Part shown: one piece after another, positions 25,326 through 33,547 of the stretch
Layout of the letters: the number at the start of each line of letters is the position of its first letter
How positions within the stretch are numbered: the stretch's first letter is position 1
Translations under genes and position numbers: made by a program
Notes under the pieces: generated by a model
The model's input: the letters and a program-made list of their open reading frames with translations, nothing else
Database searches by the model: none
What the model was told of the DNA's origin: nothing
Origin: Desulfuromonadales bacterium
GTDB taxonomy: Bacteria > Desulfobacterota > Desulfuromonadia > Geobacterales > Pseudopelobacteraceae
Assembly: GCA_016650295.1 (NCBI GenBank)
Contig: JAENWA010000047.1
Coordinates: 1 to 38,336 of the forward strand
Reading direction: 5' to 3'
DNA: 38,336 nucleotides

Positions 25326-25647
25326 ACGCTCCGGCGAATACAAAGCCAGAGTTAAAGCCTACGCAACTGGATTGGCTGAGCGGTACAGTCCGGAAATTGC
25401 GGATGTGTTTCTTACGAGCGTTGAAGAGGCTGAAGTTCTTTTGTCTGACAACAATATGGCCGGAACTGCGGCACCGTATCTTTTGGCAGGCCAGCAGATA
25501 GTGCTGAGAGAATGGTATTTTACTTCAGGGCCGATCAGTTATTGTCTTATTTACGAGGTAACAACTGACTATGTTGGCTTGGTTTCGCTGTGGCATGGTG
25601 TTGGCTCCAGAAAAACCGGCACATTGATCCGTCTCTGGGGTACATAA
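25306..25647 (+). CDS. RelE/ParE-like toxin
   Basis: 113 residues with the layout of RelE/ParE toxins: a helical hairpin (GEYKARVKAYATGLAERYSPEIADVFLTSVEEA) and a beta sheet with REWYFTSGPISYCLIYEVTTDYVGLVSLWHG, where the R/Y/H pattern sits at the end. It is longer than ParE itself and ends with RLWGT. RHH antitoxins pair most often with ParE (gyrase) toxins, but mRNA interferase activity cannot be excluded; the catalytic set of RelE is not clearly complete. Overlapping by 20 bases with the antitoxin, it is surely co-translated. It may stabilise this chromosomal segment. Confidence 0.82.
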   Translation: MKKRPFKRSGEYKARVKAYATGLAERYSPEIADVFLTSVEEAEVLLSDNNMAGTAAPYLLAGQQIVLREWYFTSGPISYCLIYEVTTDYVGLVSLWHGVGSRKTGTLIRLWGT

Positions 25648-25711
25648 GCACTCAGAATTCTGCAAATCAGCTCTTTTAGTTATCTTAAAACCTTATGCAG
25701 GAGCCCATATA

Positions 25712-25891
25712 ATGCGAGTTGAAGCGATTGTTAAAGAAGTCGGCTTGTTTACCGGACGACTTCATCGTGAGCATGAAGGAAAGCAGGAAACATGGGTGTA
25801 CGACTACGTTGACGGGCTGATGCCGATGCTGGCTCGTATGGCGGAAAAACGGCGAACCGGAATGCGAGGTTTGGGGTATCACGAGGCTTAA
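25712..25891 (+). CDS. Small 59-residue ORF, unrecognised
   Basis: ATG preceded by GCAGGAG with nine intervening bases. The product begins MRVEAIVKEVGLF and ends with a basic tail (EKRRTGMRGLGYHEA). Middle residues WVYDYVDGLMPMLARMAEK look like a helix. It is not recognised. It follows the RelE/ParE toxin with a 64-base gap and is on the strand of the polyamine genes. A good ribosome binding site and normal codon use support it as real. Confidence 0.45.
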   Translation: MRVEAIVKEVGLFTGRLHREHEGKQETWVYDYVDGLMPMLARMAEKRRTGMRGLGYHEA

Positions 25892-26039
25892 GCGGGAGTA
25901 AGTTTAAGCTCTGCTCAGTTGCCGAATCGGCTGTTCAGTTCACGACAAAGACATTAGTTGTACATTGCGTGCCGGATGGCAAGCGTGAAATACAGACCAT
26001 GTTGCAACATCTATTGTTACGCTGACTATCGAGCAACTT

Positions 26040-27188
26040 ATGACCGGTATCGATATCCCAAAAATCCTCGAACTCGCCCCCTCCCCAGCCTACGTGGTGG
26101 ACCTGGGACGATTGCGCCATAACCTGGCCATCCTGAACGACGTGCAGAAACGCTCCGGGGCCAAGATCCTGATGGCGCTGAAGGCCTTCTCCATGTGGAG
26201 CGTCTTCCCCATCATCAACCAGACCCTGCAGGGGGTCTGCGCCAGCTCCCCCTGGGAGGCGCGCCTGGGTCGCGAGGAGTTCGGCGGCGAGGTGCACAGC
26301 TTCTCTGCCGCCTTCAAGGAGAGCGATGTCGCCGAGTTGCTGCAGATCTCCGATCACCTGGTGTTCAACTCCTTTGGCCAGCTGGAGCGTTTCCGCCCGC
26401 TGTGGGAGAAGAGCGGCGTCTCCATCGGCCTGCGGGTCAACCCGGAACACTCCGAGGGACACACCGCCATCTACGATCCCTGTGCACCCTGTTCACGCCT
26501 CGGTATCCCCCGCGCTGAATTTGAGGGACGGTCCCTGAGCGGAGTCGAGGGGCTGCACTTCCACACCCTCTGCGAACAGCTCTTCGAGCCGCTGGAGCGC
26601 ACCGCCCGGGCATTTGAAGAAAAGTTCGGAGAGTTCATCCCCGGCATGAAGTGGCTCAACCTGGGGGGCGGCCACCACATCACCCGCGAAGGGTACGATA
26701 TCGACGGGCTGGTGGAACTGGTGAAATATTTCCGGGAGAAGTACAATCTTACGGTTTACCTGGAGCCGGGCGAGGCCATTGCCATCGGTACCGGCGTGCT
26801 GGTCAGCGAGGTGCTGGATGTGGTGCATAACCGGATGGATATCGCCATCCTGGACGTCTCGGCCACCTGCCACATGCCGGACATCCTGGAGATGCCCTAC
26901 CGTCCGGCCATCACCGGCGGCTTTGACCTCGGCGAGAAGGCCCACAGCTACCGCCTGGGAGGTCCGTCCTGCCTGGCGGGTGACGTGATCGGCGACTGGT
27001 CCTTCGAGCAACCGCTGAAGGTCGGCGACCGGCTGGCCTTCGAGGACATGTCCCATTACACCATGGTCAAGACCACCACCTTCAACGGTATCCAGCACCC
27101 GGCCATCTGCATCTTCGAGCCGGAGACCGGTACGCTGGAGGTCAAGCGCAGCTTTGGTTATCCGGATTTCAAAGCAAAATTATCGTAG
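26040..27188 (+). CDS. nspC: Carboxynorspermidine/carboxyspermidine decarboxylase NspC
   Basis: 382 residues. PLP enzyme of the alanine racemase-like fold (type III) that removes the carboxyl group to give spermidine or norspermidine. The PLP lysine is K48 in MALKAFSMW; ASSPWEARLG, HFHTLCEQ, LNLGGGHHITREGYD, YLEPGEA and ATCHMPD are the NspC-specific marks. It completes the SpeA, dehydrogenase, decarboxylase set on this strand, though some 1.2 kb of toxin-antitoxin and small genes separate it from the dehydrogenase. The ribosome binding site is weak. The TAG stop lies in the first bases of an inverted repeat element (27185-27262). Confidence 0.96.
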   Translation: MTGIDIPKILELAPSPAYVVDLGRLRHNLAILNDVQKRSGAKILMALKAFSMWSVFPIINQTLQGVCASSPWEARLGREEFGGEVHSFSAAFKESDVAELLQISDHLVFNSFGQLERFRPLWEKSGVSIGLRVNPEHSEGHTAIYDPCAPCSRLGIPRAEFEGRSLSGVEGLHFHTLCEQLFEPLERTARAFEEKFGEFIPGMKWLNLGGGHHITREGYDIDGLVELVKYFREKYNLTVYLEPGEAIAIGTGVLVSEVLDVVHNRMDIAILDVSATCHMPDILEMPYRPAITGGFDLGEKAHSYRLGGPSCLAGDVIGDWSFEQPLKVGDRLAFEDMSHYTMVKTTTFNGIQHPAICIFEPETGTLEVKRSFGYPDFKAKLS

Positions 27189-27262
27189 GGGCGGCCCCAT
27201 GTGGCCGCCCTGCTGCCGGATCAACAACAAAATCAGGGCAACCACACAGGGATTGCCCCTAC
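27185..27262. repeat. Inverted repeat element (GTAGGGGC ends) at the nspC stop codon
   Basis: GTAGGGGC at the left and GCCCCTAC at the right, with inner GGCGGCC / GGCCGCC pairing, bound a 78-bp non-coding element. The first bases supply the nspC TAG, suggesting insertion exactly at the gene end. It is of the dispersed palindromic type seen in many genomes. Confidence 0.7.
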
Positions 27263-27274
27263 AAGGACATGACA

Positions 27275-27484
27275 ATGGGAATTAACACAAGAATATGGAT
27301 GACAGGCTCGCTGGACTGGTTCGGATATATCGGAGATCAAGAGATGTTTCTCGGGCACCGCTCCTTTCCGAATCCTCCGGAAGAGGGGGACGAATGGACC
27401 ACCGAGGCCGGCGACATGTTCAAGATCATTGACGGAGAAATCACGCACATGGGCAAGACCGAACCCCCGAAGAAATACTGGTAA
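27275..27484 (+). CDS. Small hypothetical protein
   Basis: 69 residues, acidic and aromatic (GSLDWFGYIGDQEMFL, GDEWTTEAGDMFKIIDGE, ending PPKKYW). There is no signal peptide and no recognised domain. The ATG at 27275 has AAGGA seven bases upstream; another ATG two codons earlier is less well placed. It sits between nspC and priA on the same strand, separated from nspC by the inverted repeat. It is probably real given its ribosome binding site and amino-acid composition. Confidence 0.55.
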   Translation: MGINTRIWMTGSLDWFGYIGDQEMFLGHRSFPNPPEEGDEWTTEAGDMFKIIDGEITHMGKTEPPKKYW

Positions 27485-27569
27485 TCCTGATGGGGGTGGC
27501 AAACATCCCCGTTACCGGTTCGCCGCGCTTCCTCTTTACATCCCGCCACTGCTCTGCTATCACCATTGC

Positions 27570-29810
27570 ATGTCAACACCCCCATCCACAGTCATAGAAG
27601 TCGCTGTTGCCGTCCCGCTGGACAGGACCTTTCACTACCTCGTACCGCCCGGAATGGTTGAGCGGGCCGTGGCCGGACACCGGGTATTTGTCCCTTTCGG
27701 GCACCGCCGATTGACCGGTTATATCCTGGGAACGGTCGAGGGTATCTCCGGCGACAAGCTCAAGGACATCATCGAAGTCCTGGACAGCGATCCGCTCTGG
27801 ACCCCCAACGAACTGGATTTCTTCCGCTGGATCGCCTCCTACTATCTGTATCCCCTGAGCGAGGTGCTGAAAACCGCCCTGCCGGCCGGGATCAATCTGC
27901 AGTCGAAAAAAGGGGCTCAGGGGGTCAATGGAGAGATTGCCGGCGGCCGGAGCATCAAACGCGAAAGGTTCTATCGCCCCGTGGACGGCCCGGAACCTCA
28001 GCGCCAGCCGGGCAGCAAGGCCAGTGAAATTCTGGATGTGATCCGCGAGGCGGGCGACATTCCGGCCGGAGACCTGCGGCGGCGTTTCGGGCAGTGCACG
28101 TCACAGCTGCACAGGCTGGCGGAACTCGGTCTGGTTCAGGCGGAAGAACGTGAGGTTTACCGCAATCCCTTTGGTGAAGAACCCATAGAGCGCGATACCC
28201 CCCGGGCGCTGATCCGGCATCAGGCCGACGCCCTGGGCAGCATCATCAGCGAACTTGACCAGCGCTTGTTTACGCCGTTTCTGCTGCATGGCGTGACCGG
28301 CAGCGGCAAGACCGAGGTCTACCTGCAGGCCATTGCCCATGCCCTGCAGCAGGGCTCAAATGCCCTGGTGCTGGTGCCGGAGATCTCATTGACACCGCAG
28401 CTGGTGAGACGCTTCCGGGCCCGTTTCGATGACCCGATTGCCATCCTGCACAGCGGGCTGTCCGATGGTGAGCGCTATGATGAATGGCGGCGCATCCGTC
28501 GCGGACAGGCCCGGATCGTGATCGGCGCCCGTTCGGCGGTCTTTGCCCCGCTGGAACGGATCGGCATCATCGTGGTGGATGAAGAACATGAAGCCTCCTT
28601 CAAACAGGCCGACGGCCTGCGCTACAACGCCCGCGACCTGGCTCTGGTACGGGGACAGATGGAGAAGTCCGTGGTCGTGCTCGGCTCGGCCACGCCGCTG
28701 ATTACGAGCCTGCATGCCGTTGAACAGGGCAAACTGACCCTGCTGACGCTGCCGGAGCGGGTGGAGGGGCGGCCCATGCCGACAGTCGCCGTCGTCCCGA
28801 TGCAGGGTATCAAGGAGACCGTCTCTCACCAGCTGGCTCTGGCTCTGCAGGAGACCCTGGCTGCCGGAGAACAGGCCCTGGTTTTCCTCAACCGGCGCGG
28901 TTTTGCCACCTTCCTGGTCTGCGGCGACTGCGGTGAGCCGCTGACCTGCCCTAACTGTTCGGTAACGCTGACCTTCCATCGCCAGCGCCGACAGAGCGTC
29001 TGTCACTATTGTGATCACGCCGTCCCCTCTCCCGGCGTCTGCCCGGCCTGCAATTCATTCGAGATGAAGGAACTGGGCGCAGGAACCGAGCGCGTGGAGC
29101 ACGAACTGCGTGAACTGCTGCCCGATGCCGCTATCGTGCGCATGGACAGCGACACCACCTCCGGCAAGGGGAGCCACAACCGGCTGCTGAAACGGATGAG
29201 CGACCGAACGGCCGATATCCTGATCGGCACCCAGATGATCGCCAAGGGGCATGACTTTCCCGGCGTGACCCTGGTGGGAGTGATCAATGGCGAGGCCAGT
29301 CTGAACATGCCCGATTTTCGCAGCTCCGAACGCACCTTCCAGCTGCTCTCACAGGTCATCGGGCGGGCCGGACGCGGCGAATTTCCCGGCCGGGTGATCG
29401 TCCAGACCCTCAATCCTTCCCATTACGCCATCCAGAACGCCGTCGGACACAATGGGGCGGATTTTTTCCGCCAGGAGCTTGAGTTCCGCCGTGAGGCCGG
29501 CTATCCCCCCTTTGCCTTCCTGGCATCGCTCTCCTTTTCAGGAGTGGTCGAGAAATGCGTCGAGGAGCGTGCCGAAGAGACCGCACGGTCACTGCATGCG
29601 ATGAAAAAGGAATTCCGGCTGCGCATTGAGATCCTCGGTCCGGCCATGGCACCGCTCTATCGACTGCGTGGTCGCTTCCGCCGCCAGATACTGCTTAAAG
29701 CCCTCACCCGCAATGACCTGCGACGGCTGGTTTCATCCTGGCAGGCCCGCCGTGAAACCTCGGCAACTGTCCGTGAAACCCTGGATATCGACCCGGTCGA
29801 TATGATGTGA
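27570..29810 (+). CDS. priA: Primosomal protein N' (replication restart helicase PriA)
   Basis: 746 residues. 3'-5' DNA helicase that reloads the replisome at stalled forks. 3'-DNA-binding domain at the N-terminus (VIEVAVAVPLDRTFHYLVP), winged helix, helicase core with Walker A GVTGSGKTEVY (about 241-251), DEEH in IVVDEEHEASFKQ, then the zinc-binding insertion beginning at C451: CGDCGEPLTCPNC, CHYCDH and CPACNS, eight cysteines in all. It is followed by IGTQMIAKGHDFPGVTLVG and IGRAGR. The frame is open 47 codons upstream without family resemblance; ATG 27570 matches the PriA N-terminus, though no good Shine-Dalgarno precedes it. A bidirectional terminator follows. Confidence 0.95.
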   Translation: MSTPPSTVIEVAVAVPLDRTFHYLVPPGMVERAVAGHRVFVPFGHRRLTGYILGTVEGISGDKLKDIIEVLDSDPLWTPNELDFFRWIASYYLYPLSEVLKTALPAGINLQSKKGAQGVNGEIAGGRSIKRERFYRPVDGPEPQRQPGSKASEILDVIREAGDIPAGDLRRRFGQCTSQLHRLAELGLVQAEEREVYRNPFGEEPIERDTPRALIRHQADALGSIISELDQRLFTPFLLHGVTGSGKTEVYLQAIAHALQQGSNALVLVPEISLTPQLVRRFRARFDDPIAILHSGLSDGERYDEWRRIRRGQARIVIGARSAVFAPLERIGIIVVDEEHEASFKQADGLRYNARDLALVRGQMEKSVVVLGSATPLITSLHAVEQGKLTLLTLPERVEGRPMPTVAVVPMQGIKETVSHQLALALQETLAAGEQALVFLNRRGFATFLVCGDCGEPLTCPNCSVTLTFHRQRRQSVCHYCDHAVPSPGVCPACNSFEMKELGAGTERVEHELRELLPDAAIVRMDSDTTSGKGSHNRLLKRMSDRTADILIGTQMIAKGHDFPGVTLVGVINGEASLNMPDFRSSERTFQLLSQVIGRAGRGEFPGRVIVQTLNPSHYAIQNAVGHNGADFFRQELEFRREAGYPPFAFLASLSFSGVVEKCVEERAEETARSLHAMKKEFRLRIEILGPAMAPLYRLRGRFRRQILLKALTRNDLRRLVSSWQARRETSATVRETLDIDPVDMM

Positions 29811-29869
29811 TACGGAGCAGAGCCAAGCCTCCGATATGCGCTGCGCATTCCGGTGCTGAATATTCCAAA

Positions 29870-29902
29870 AATAAAGGCCGCCCGAATTGGGCGGCCTTTA
29901 TT
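29870..29902. terminator. Bidirectional terminator between priA and the cytochrome gene
   Basis: AATAAAGGCCGCCC pairs perfectly with GGGCGGCCTTTATT around a five-base loop. It lies between two convergent genes and can serve both. Confidence 0.88.
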
Positions 29903-29939
29903 CTGATGGTTCTGTTATGTCACTGCAACCCGATTCAAC

Positions 29940-31151
29940 CTACCAGGAGTGGTTCCCGTGGCAGGAGTTGGAGCAGGAGCGCGACGTAGCATTCCAGCCG
30001 ATGGTGGTGGTCAGGTTCTTGACACCGTTATTGTGCGTCGCAGCAGTCACTGTCGTGGTGCTGTAACCGGACCCGTGGCAGGTGGCGCAGGCGACATTCT
30101 TGCTTTTATGGGTCGAATGGCGGCCGTTTGCGGGAGGAATGGCGTGGCAGCTTCCACACGTTGCAGCCGGGGCCGGTGTCGAAGGCGCTGCAACTCCAGC
30201 CAGAGCAGTAGCAATGGAGTTTATCTGGGTTGCTGTAAGGGTTGAAAACGATCCCATGCCGCCGGTATTACTGTTAATAGCCGTCTGGATACGGGCCGCC
30301 GTTGCACCGGCCTTGGCGGATGATGCGAGGGCACCGTGGCAGCCTGCACAATCGGCTGTATAGAGGGTCGCCCCATCAGTGACCGGGGTCGGCGTAGGGG
30401 CCGGGGTCGGTGCAGGGGTCGGTGCAGGGGTTGGTGCAGGGGTTGGTGCAGGTGCAGGAACCGGTGTACTGGTTGGATTCAATGCAGTTACGATTGCCAG
30501 CTGCTGGCCACTGCTCAGGCTCGCAAACATGCCCATGCCTCCGGTATTGCTGCCGATAGCGGACTGCAGGCGGGCGAGAGTAACGCCGATCTTGCGGGAG
30601 GTGGCCAGTGCACCATGGCAACTGGAACAATTGGCTGTGTAAAGGGCTGCGCCGTCAACTGCAGGTGCTGGCGTCGGCGTCGGAGTTGGAGTAGGTGCTG
30701 GCGTCGGCGTCGGCGTCGGAGTCGGAGTCGGAGTCGGAGTCGGTGCTGGTGCTGGTGCCGGTGCTGCCGTAGCAGCCGCAGGGTTATTGACTGCATCAGC
30801 GATTGTCTGGAGGTTAGCGTCGCTCAAAGAGGTAAACCTGCCCATACCGCCAAAATTTGCGGCTATTGCTCCCTTGATTTTAGCAAGACTGGCGGGAGAA
30901 ACAATACTGGTAGCGGTGATAGCCGCGTGGCAACCTGCACAATTTGCAGCGTATAAGGCAGCACCGGCAGCCAGCTGAGCGGTTTGGGTGTCTGTGGGGG
31001 GAGTACCGGGGGTAGTTCCGGGATTTGATAATTGGGCCGCTGTACCTGACCCGGATCCTGAACTGCCGGATCCTGAACTGCCGCATCCTGACACCATACC
31101 AACCGCAAGTCCAACTGCTACCACAAACACTGCCTTCGTTTTTAAAATCAT
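29940..31151 (-). CDS. PgcA-like multihaem c-type cytochrome lipoprotein
   Basis: 403 residues. Lipoprotein signal with lipobox VSGC (C23), Ser/Gly linker, then three similar mono-haem domains with CAGCH (71-75), CSSCH (175-179) and CAGCH (268-272). Each is followed by a GGMG(x)F segment whose Met (103, 206, 299) is a likely distal ligand. The domains are joined by PT/PA-repeat linkers at 131-163 and 230-256. This architecture is that of PgcA, the extracellular electron-transfer cytochrome of Geobacter. Here a further domain follows with CGSCH (332-336), CATCH (355-359) and an unusual CSNSCH (393-398), plus HxxH histidines, giving six possible haems. The ATG is preceded by AAGGAGAGATT. Two GEMM riboswitches lie upstream. 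Outer-surface location is inferred. Confidence 0.9.
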   Translation of the reverse strand: MILKTKAVFVVAVGLAVGMVSGCGSSGSGSSGSGSGTAAQLSNPGTTPGTPPTDTQTAQLAAGAALYAANCAGCHAAITATSIVSPASLAKIKGAIAANFGGMGRFTSLSDANLQTIADAVNNPAAATAAPAPAPAPTPTPTPTPTPTPTPAPTPTPTPTPAPAVDGAALYTANCSSCHGALATSRKIGVTLARLQSAIGSNTGGMGMFASLSSGQQLAIVTALNPTSTPVPAPAPTPAPTPAPTPAPTPAPTPTPVTDGATLYTADCAGCHGALASSAKAGATAARIQTAINSNTGGMGSFSTLTATQINSIATALAGVAAPSTPAPAATCGSCHAIPPANGRHSTHKSKNVACATCHGSGYSTTTVTAATHNNGVKNLTTTIGWNATSRSCSNSCHGNHSW

Positions 31152-31188
31152 AATCTCTCCTTTGTCCGTTGTCGCCCCGGTATTGGAC

Positions 31189-31305
31189 AAAAAAATACCG
31201 GGACTTGATATCGAGCGATCGATATTTCGGCGACCCGGCTGTCTCGTTGAGACCCTTAGGCTTTCCGTCCCATCCTCGCGGATGGTTTAGTATTGTCGTG
31301 TATCT
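31189..31305 (-). ncRNA. GEMM riboswitch, gene-proximal copy, with overlapping terminator
   Basis: On the minus strand: AAACCATCC-GCGA-GGATGG hairpin (GNRA loop), then the core GACGGAAAGCC, a second hairpin GGGTCTC-AACG-AGACAGCC, and the closing CCGGGTCGCCG. This is the GEMM-I consensus, whose Ib subclass in Geobacter responds to cyclic AMP-GMP. The CCGGG of the aptamer can instead pair with CCCGG at 31202-31198, enclosing ATATCGA / TCGATAT and followed by seven T: a terminator. Ligand binding should free transcription of the cytochrome gene 38 bases downstream, an ON switch. Ligand identity is inferred from gene context and family knowledge. Confidence 0.88.
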
Positions 31306-31388
31306 ATTGATGCAGGCAATCCCTGCAGCCTAGAACAACAATCCCATCTTCTCTCCTTTCGTATGGGTTTGTCCTGCCTGATACATAC

Positions 31389-31505
31389 AAAAAAGCCGGG
31401 TGCGTAGTATCGAATGTTCGATATTTCGGCGACCCGGCTGTCTCGATGAGACCCTTAGGCTTTCCGTCCTACCCTTGCGGATAGTTTAGTATTGTCGTGT
31501 ATCTT
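31389..31505 (-). ncRNA. GEMM riboswitch, distal tandem copy, with overlapping terminator
   Basis: Same layout as the proximal copy, about 83 bases upstream of it. The first hairpin reads CTATCC-GCAA-GGGTAG, so pairs differ from the proximal copy yet remain complementary, which supports selection on structure. Core GACGGAAAGCC and closing CCGGGTCGCCG are identical. The terminator is stronger: AGCCGGGT pairs with ACCCGGCT, with TATCGA / TCGATA inside, then TTTTTTG. Two ON switches in series would make the cytochrome message need ligand at both, sharpening the response. Confidence 0.88.
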
Positions 31506-31534
31506 TGCAACAAGTATGTTTACAAATTTAGTTG

Positions 31535-31563
31535 ACAATACCATTCAGGAACCAATAAATCAA
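31535..31563 (-). promoter_or_regulatory. Candidate promoter of the riboswitch-cytochrome transcript
   Basis: Minus strand TTGATT (31563-31558), 17-base spacer, TATTGT (31540-31535). It would start RNA some 20 bases before the distal GEMM aptamer. Both boxes are moderate matches; the surrounding sequence is AT-rich. Confidence 0.4.
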
Positions 31564-31679
31564 GCATTTATTATAACGACATTATGAACACACAAGAAAG
31601 ACGACTCTGACCTCTGCCCCCATTTCAATTTTACCGCACATCTGCTATTGTCCGGGTCACGAATCCGATTGGAGTTGCA

Positions 31680-33482
31680 ATGCACCACGGCGGGATCTAC
31701 GCAGAGGAAATAGCCGGCAAGGCCTACGACACACGCATCCTGACCCGCTTTGCGCGCTATGTGGCGCCCTACCGCGCCTCGATTGTCACGGTCCTGCTGA
31801 TACTGCCGCTGGTGGCCGCCTGTCGCCTGGCACAGCCCTGGATCATCAAACTGGCCATTGACGGCCACATCACCACCGGCAAAATGGCCGGCCTGGAAAC
31901 CATCGCCCTGGCCTTCAGCGGCATCCTGCTGATAGAATCACTGCTCTCTTTTATCGAGGTATTCCTGCTGCAGTCAGTCGGACAAAGAGTCATGGCCGAC
32001 ATGCGCAAGGAGCTCTTCCAACATGTCATGAACCTCCCGGTATCCTGGTTCGACCATGTACCGACCGGCAGCGCGGTTACCCGCCTGACCAGCGATGTGG
32101 AGGTGCTGGGCGAGATGTTCGCTTCCGGCATCATCACCATCATCGGCGATATCCTGCTCCTGGCCGGCATTGTATCGGTCATGCTCTGGATGAATCCGAA
32201 ACTGTCCCTGGTCACCTTTTCCGTACTGCCGCTGCTGGGTTATGTGGCCTACACCTTCCGGCAGCGGATGCGCCAGTCGTTCCGCGAGGTGCGCGCCCGC
32301 CTGGCCCGGCTCAATTCCTTCCTGGCCGAGAGTATCGGGGGCATTTCCATCATTCAGGTATTCAACCGCCAAAAGGATGAAGAGCGGCGCTTCAACGAAC
32401 TGAACGCTTCGTACCGCGACGCCAATATGCCGGTCATCTTCTGGGATGCCTCGCTCTACGCCATTGTGGAGGCGCTCTCCTCCATCGCCGTGGCGCTGAT
32501 CATCTGGTATGGCGGCGGCGAGATTGTCAAAGGCGCGCTGACATTCGGTGTGCTGGTGGCGTTTATCCAGTACATCGAAAAGTTTTTTACTCCGATCCGT
32601 GACCTTTCTGCAAAATATTCCGTCATGCAGGGCGCCATGGCGGCCCTGGAGAGAATATTTGCACTGCTGGACACCCCGGCCGACAAGATCCCCACCGACT
32701 GTTACGTCAGCGGGCAGTCCGGTCCGGCCGAATCTGTTCCTGTCGTCTATTCTGAACACCTCCCGCTGATCGAGTTCCGCAACGTTTCTTTTGCCTACCG
32801 TGATAGTGAAAACGCCCTGGAAGAGTTGAACCTGAGCATCCGGCAGGGCGAACGGGTGGCCTTGGTGGGCGAGAGCGGCGGCGGCAAGACCACCATCACC
32901 CGCCTGCTGACCCGGCTGTACGAGATTGACAACGGCACTATCCTTCTCAACGGCGAGGATATTCGCTCTCTCCCGCTGCCTGTCCTGCGCCGGCGCATCG
33001 GCATTGTCCTTCAGGACCCCTGCCTCTTCTCCGGCAGCATAGAATTCAACATCTGCCTGGGAGACGAACAGGCCCGGGCACGGGTCCATATGGCGGCTGC
33101 CATCGTCGGGGCCGACGGCTTCATCGAGCGTCTCCCCAAGGGCTACCAGGAAGAGGTGCTGGAACGGGGCAACAACCTCTCCACCGGCGAGAAACAGTTG
33201 ATCTCCTTTGCTCGGGCCGTGGCCTTTGACCCGGAAATCCTCGTGCTGGATGAGGCCACCGCCAGCGTCGATTCGGCCGCGGAGCAGATGATCCAGCAGG
33301 GCATCAGTGCCCTCATGCGGGGACGCACCTCGCTGGTGGTTGCCCACCGCTTGTCCACTATCCAGGATGCCGACCGGATCGTGGTGATCCATCGCGCCCG
33401 CAAGGAGGAAGAGGGCACGCACGGGGAATTGATGGAACTGCAAGGGTTCTATTATCGCCTTCATCAACTCCAGTTTGCGTGA
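31680..33482 (+). CDS. ABC transporter, fused permease and ATPase (MsbA/MDR type)
   Basis: 600-residue half-transporter that works as a homodimer or heterodimer in the inner membrane. Six transmembrane helices lie in residues 30-320 (VTVLLILPLVAACRLAQPW onward) with coupling-helix motifs such as YIEKFFTPIRDLSAKYSVMQGAMAALERIF. The nucleotide-binding domain has Walker A GESGGGKTT, Q-loop VLQDPCLFSG, signature LSTGEKQL, Walker B ILVLDEATASVD and switch histidine AHRLS. The signature has T in place of the usual G in LSGGQ, as in several export ATPases. TTGGAG precedes the ATG. Substrate cannot be told; lipid or drug export is usual. It is divergent from the cytochrome gene. Confidence 0.93.
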   Translation: MHHGGIYAEEIAGKAYDTRILTRFARYVAPYRASIVTVLLILPLVAACRLAQPWIIKLAIDGHITTGKMAGLETIALAFSGILLIESLLSFIEVFLLQSVGQRVMADMRKELFQHVMNLPVSWFDHVPTGSAVTRLTSDVEVLGEMFASGIITIIGDILLLAGIVSVMLWMNPKLSLVTFSVLPLLGYVAYTFRQRMRQSFREVRARLARLNSFLAESIGGISIIQVFNRQKDEERRFNELNASYRDANMPVIFWDASLYAIVEALSSIAVALIIWYGGGEIVKGALTFGVLVAFIQYIEKFFTPIRDLSAKYSVMQGAMAALERIFALLDTPADKIPTDCYVSGQSGPAESVPVVYSEHLPLIEFRNVSFAYRDSENALEELNLSIRQGERVALVGESGGGKTTITRLLTRLYEIDNGTILLNGEDIRSLPLPVLRRRIGIVLQDPCLFSGSIEFNICLGDEQARARVHMAAAIVGADGFIERLPKGYQEEVLERGNNLSTGEKQLISFARAVAFDPEILVLDEATASVDSAAEQMIQQGISALMRGRTSLVVAHRLSTIQDADRIVVIHRARKEEEGTHGELMELQGFYYRLHQLQFA

Positions 33483-33547
33483 GTATGATGGCCTCGGAAT
33501 TCCGTTGTAAATCGTGCAAAATAATTGTGAATAAGGATGGTAAGCGC

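Noticed and set aside
27429-27569. 47 extra N-terminal codons for priA
   Set aside because: Not PriA-like and overlaps the small gene at 27275-27484; the ATG at 27570 fits the family even though its ribosome binding site is weak.
30379-30760. Regular short repeats suggesting a CRISPR or tandem array
   Set aside because: Period is six bases and in frame with Pro-Thr/Pro-Ala codons of the cytochrome linkers; no spacers.
29981-30960. Long plus-strand open frames rich in Gly, Arg and Cys opposite the cytochrome
   Set aside because: They are the antisense reading of the PT/PA repeats; no ribosome binding sites and no family resemblance.
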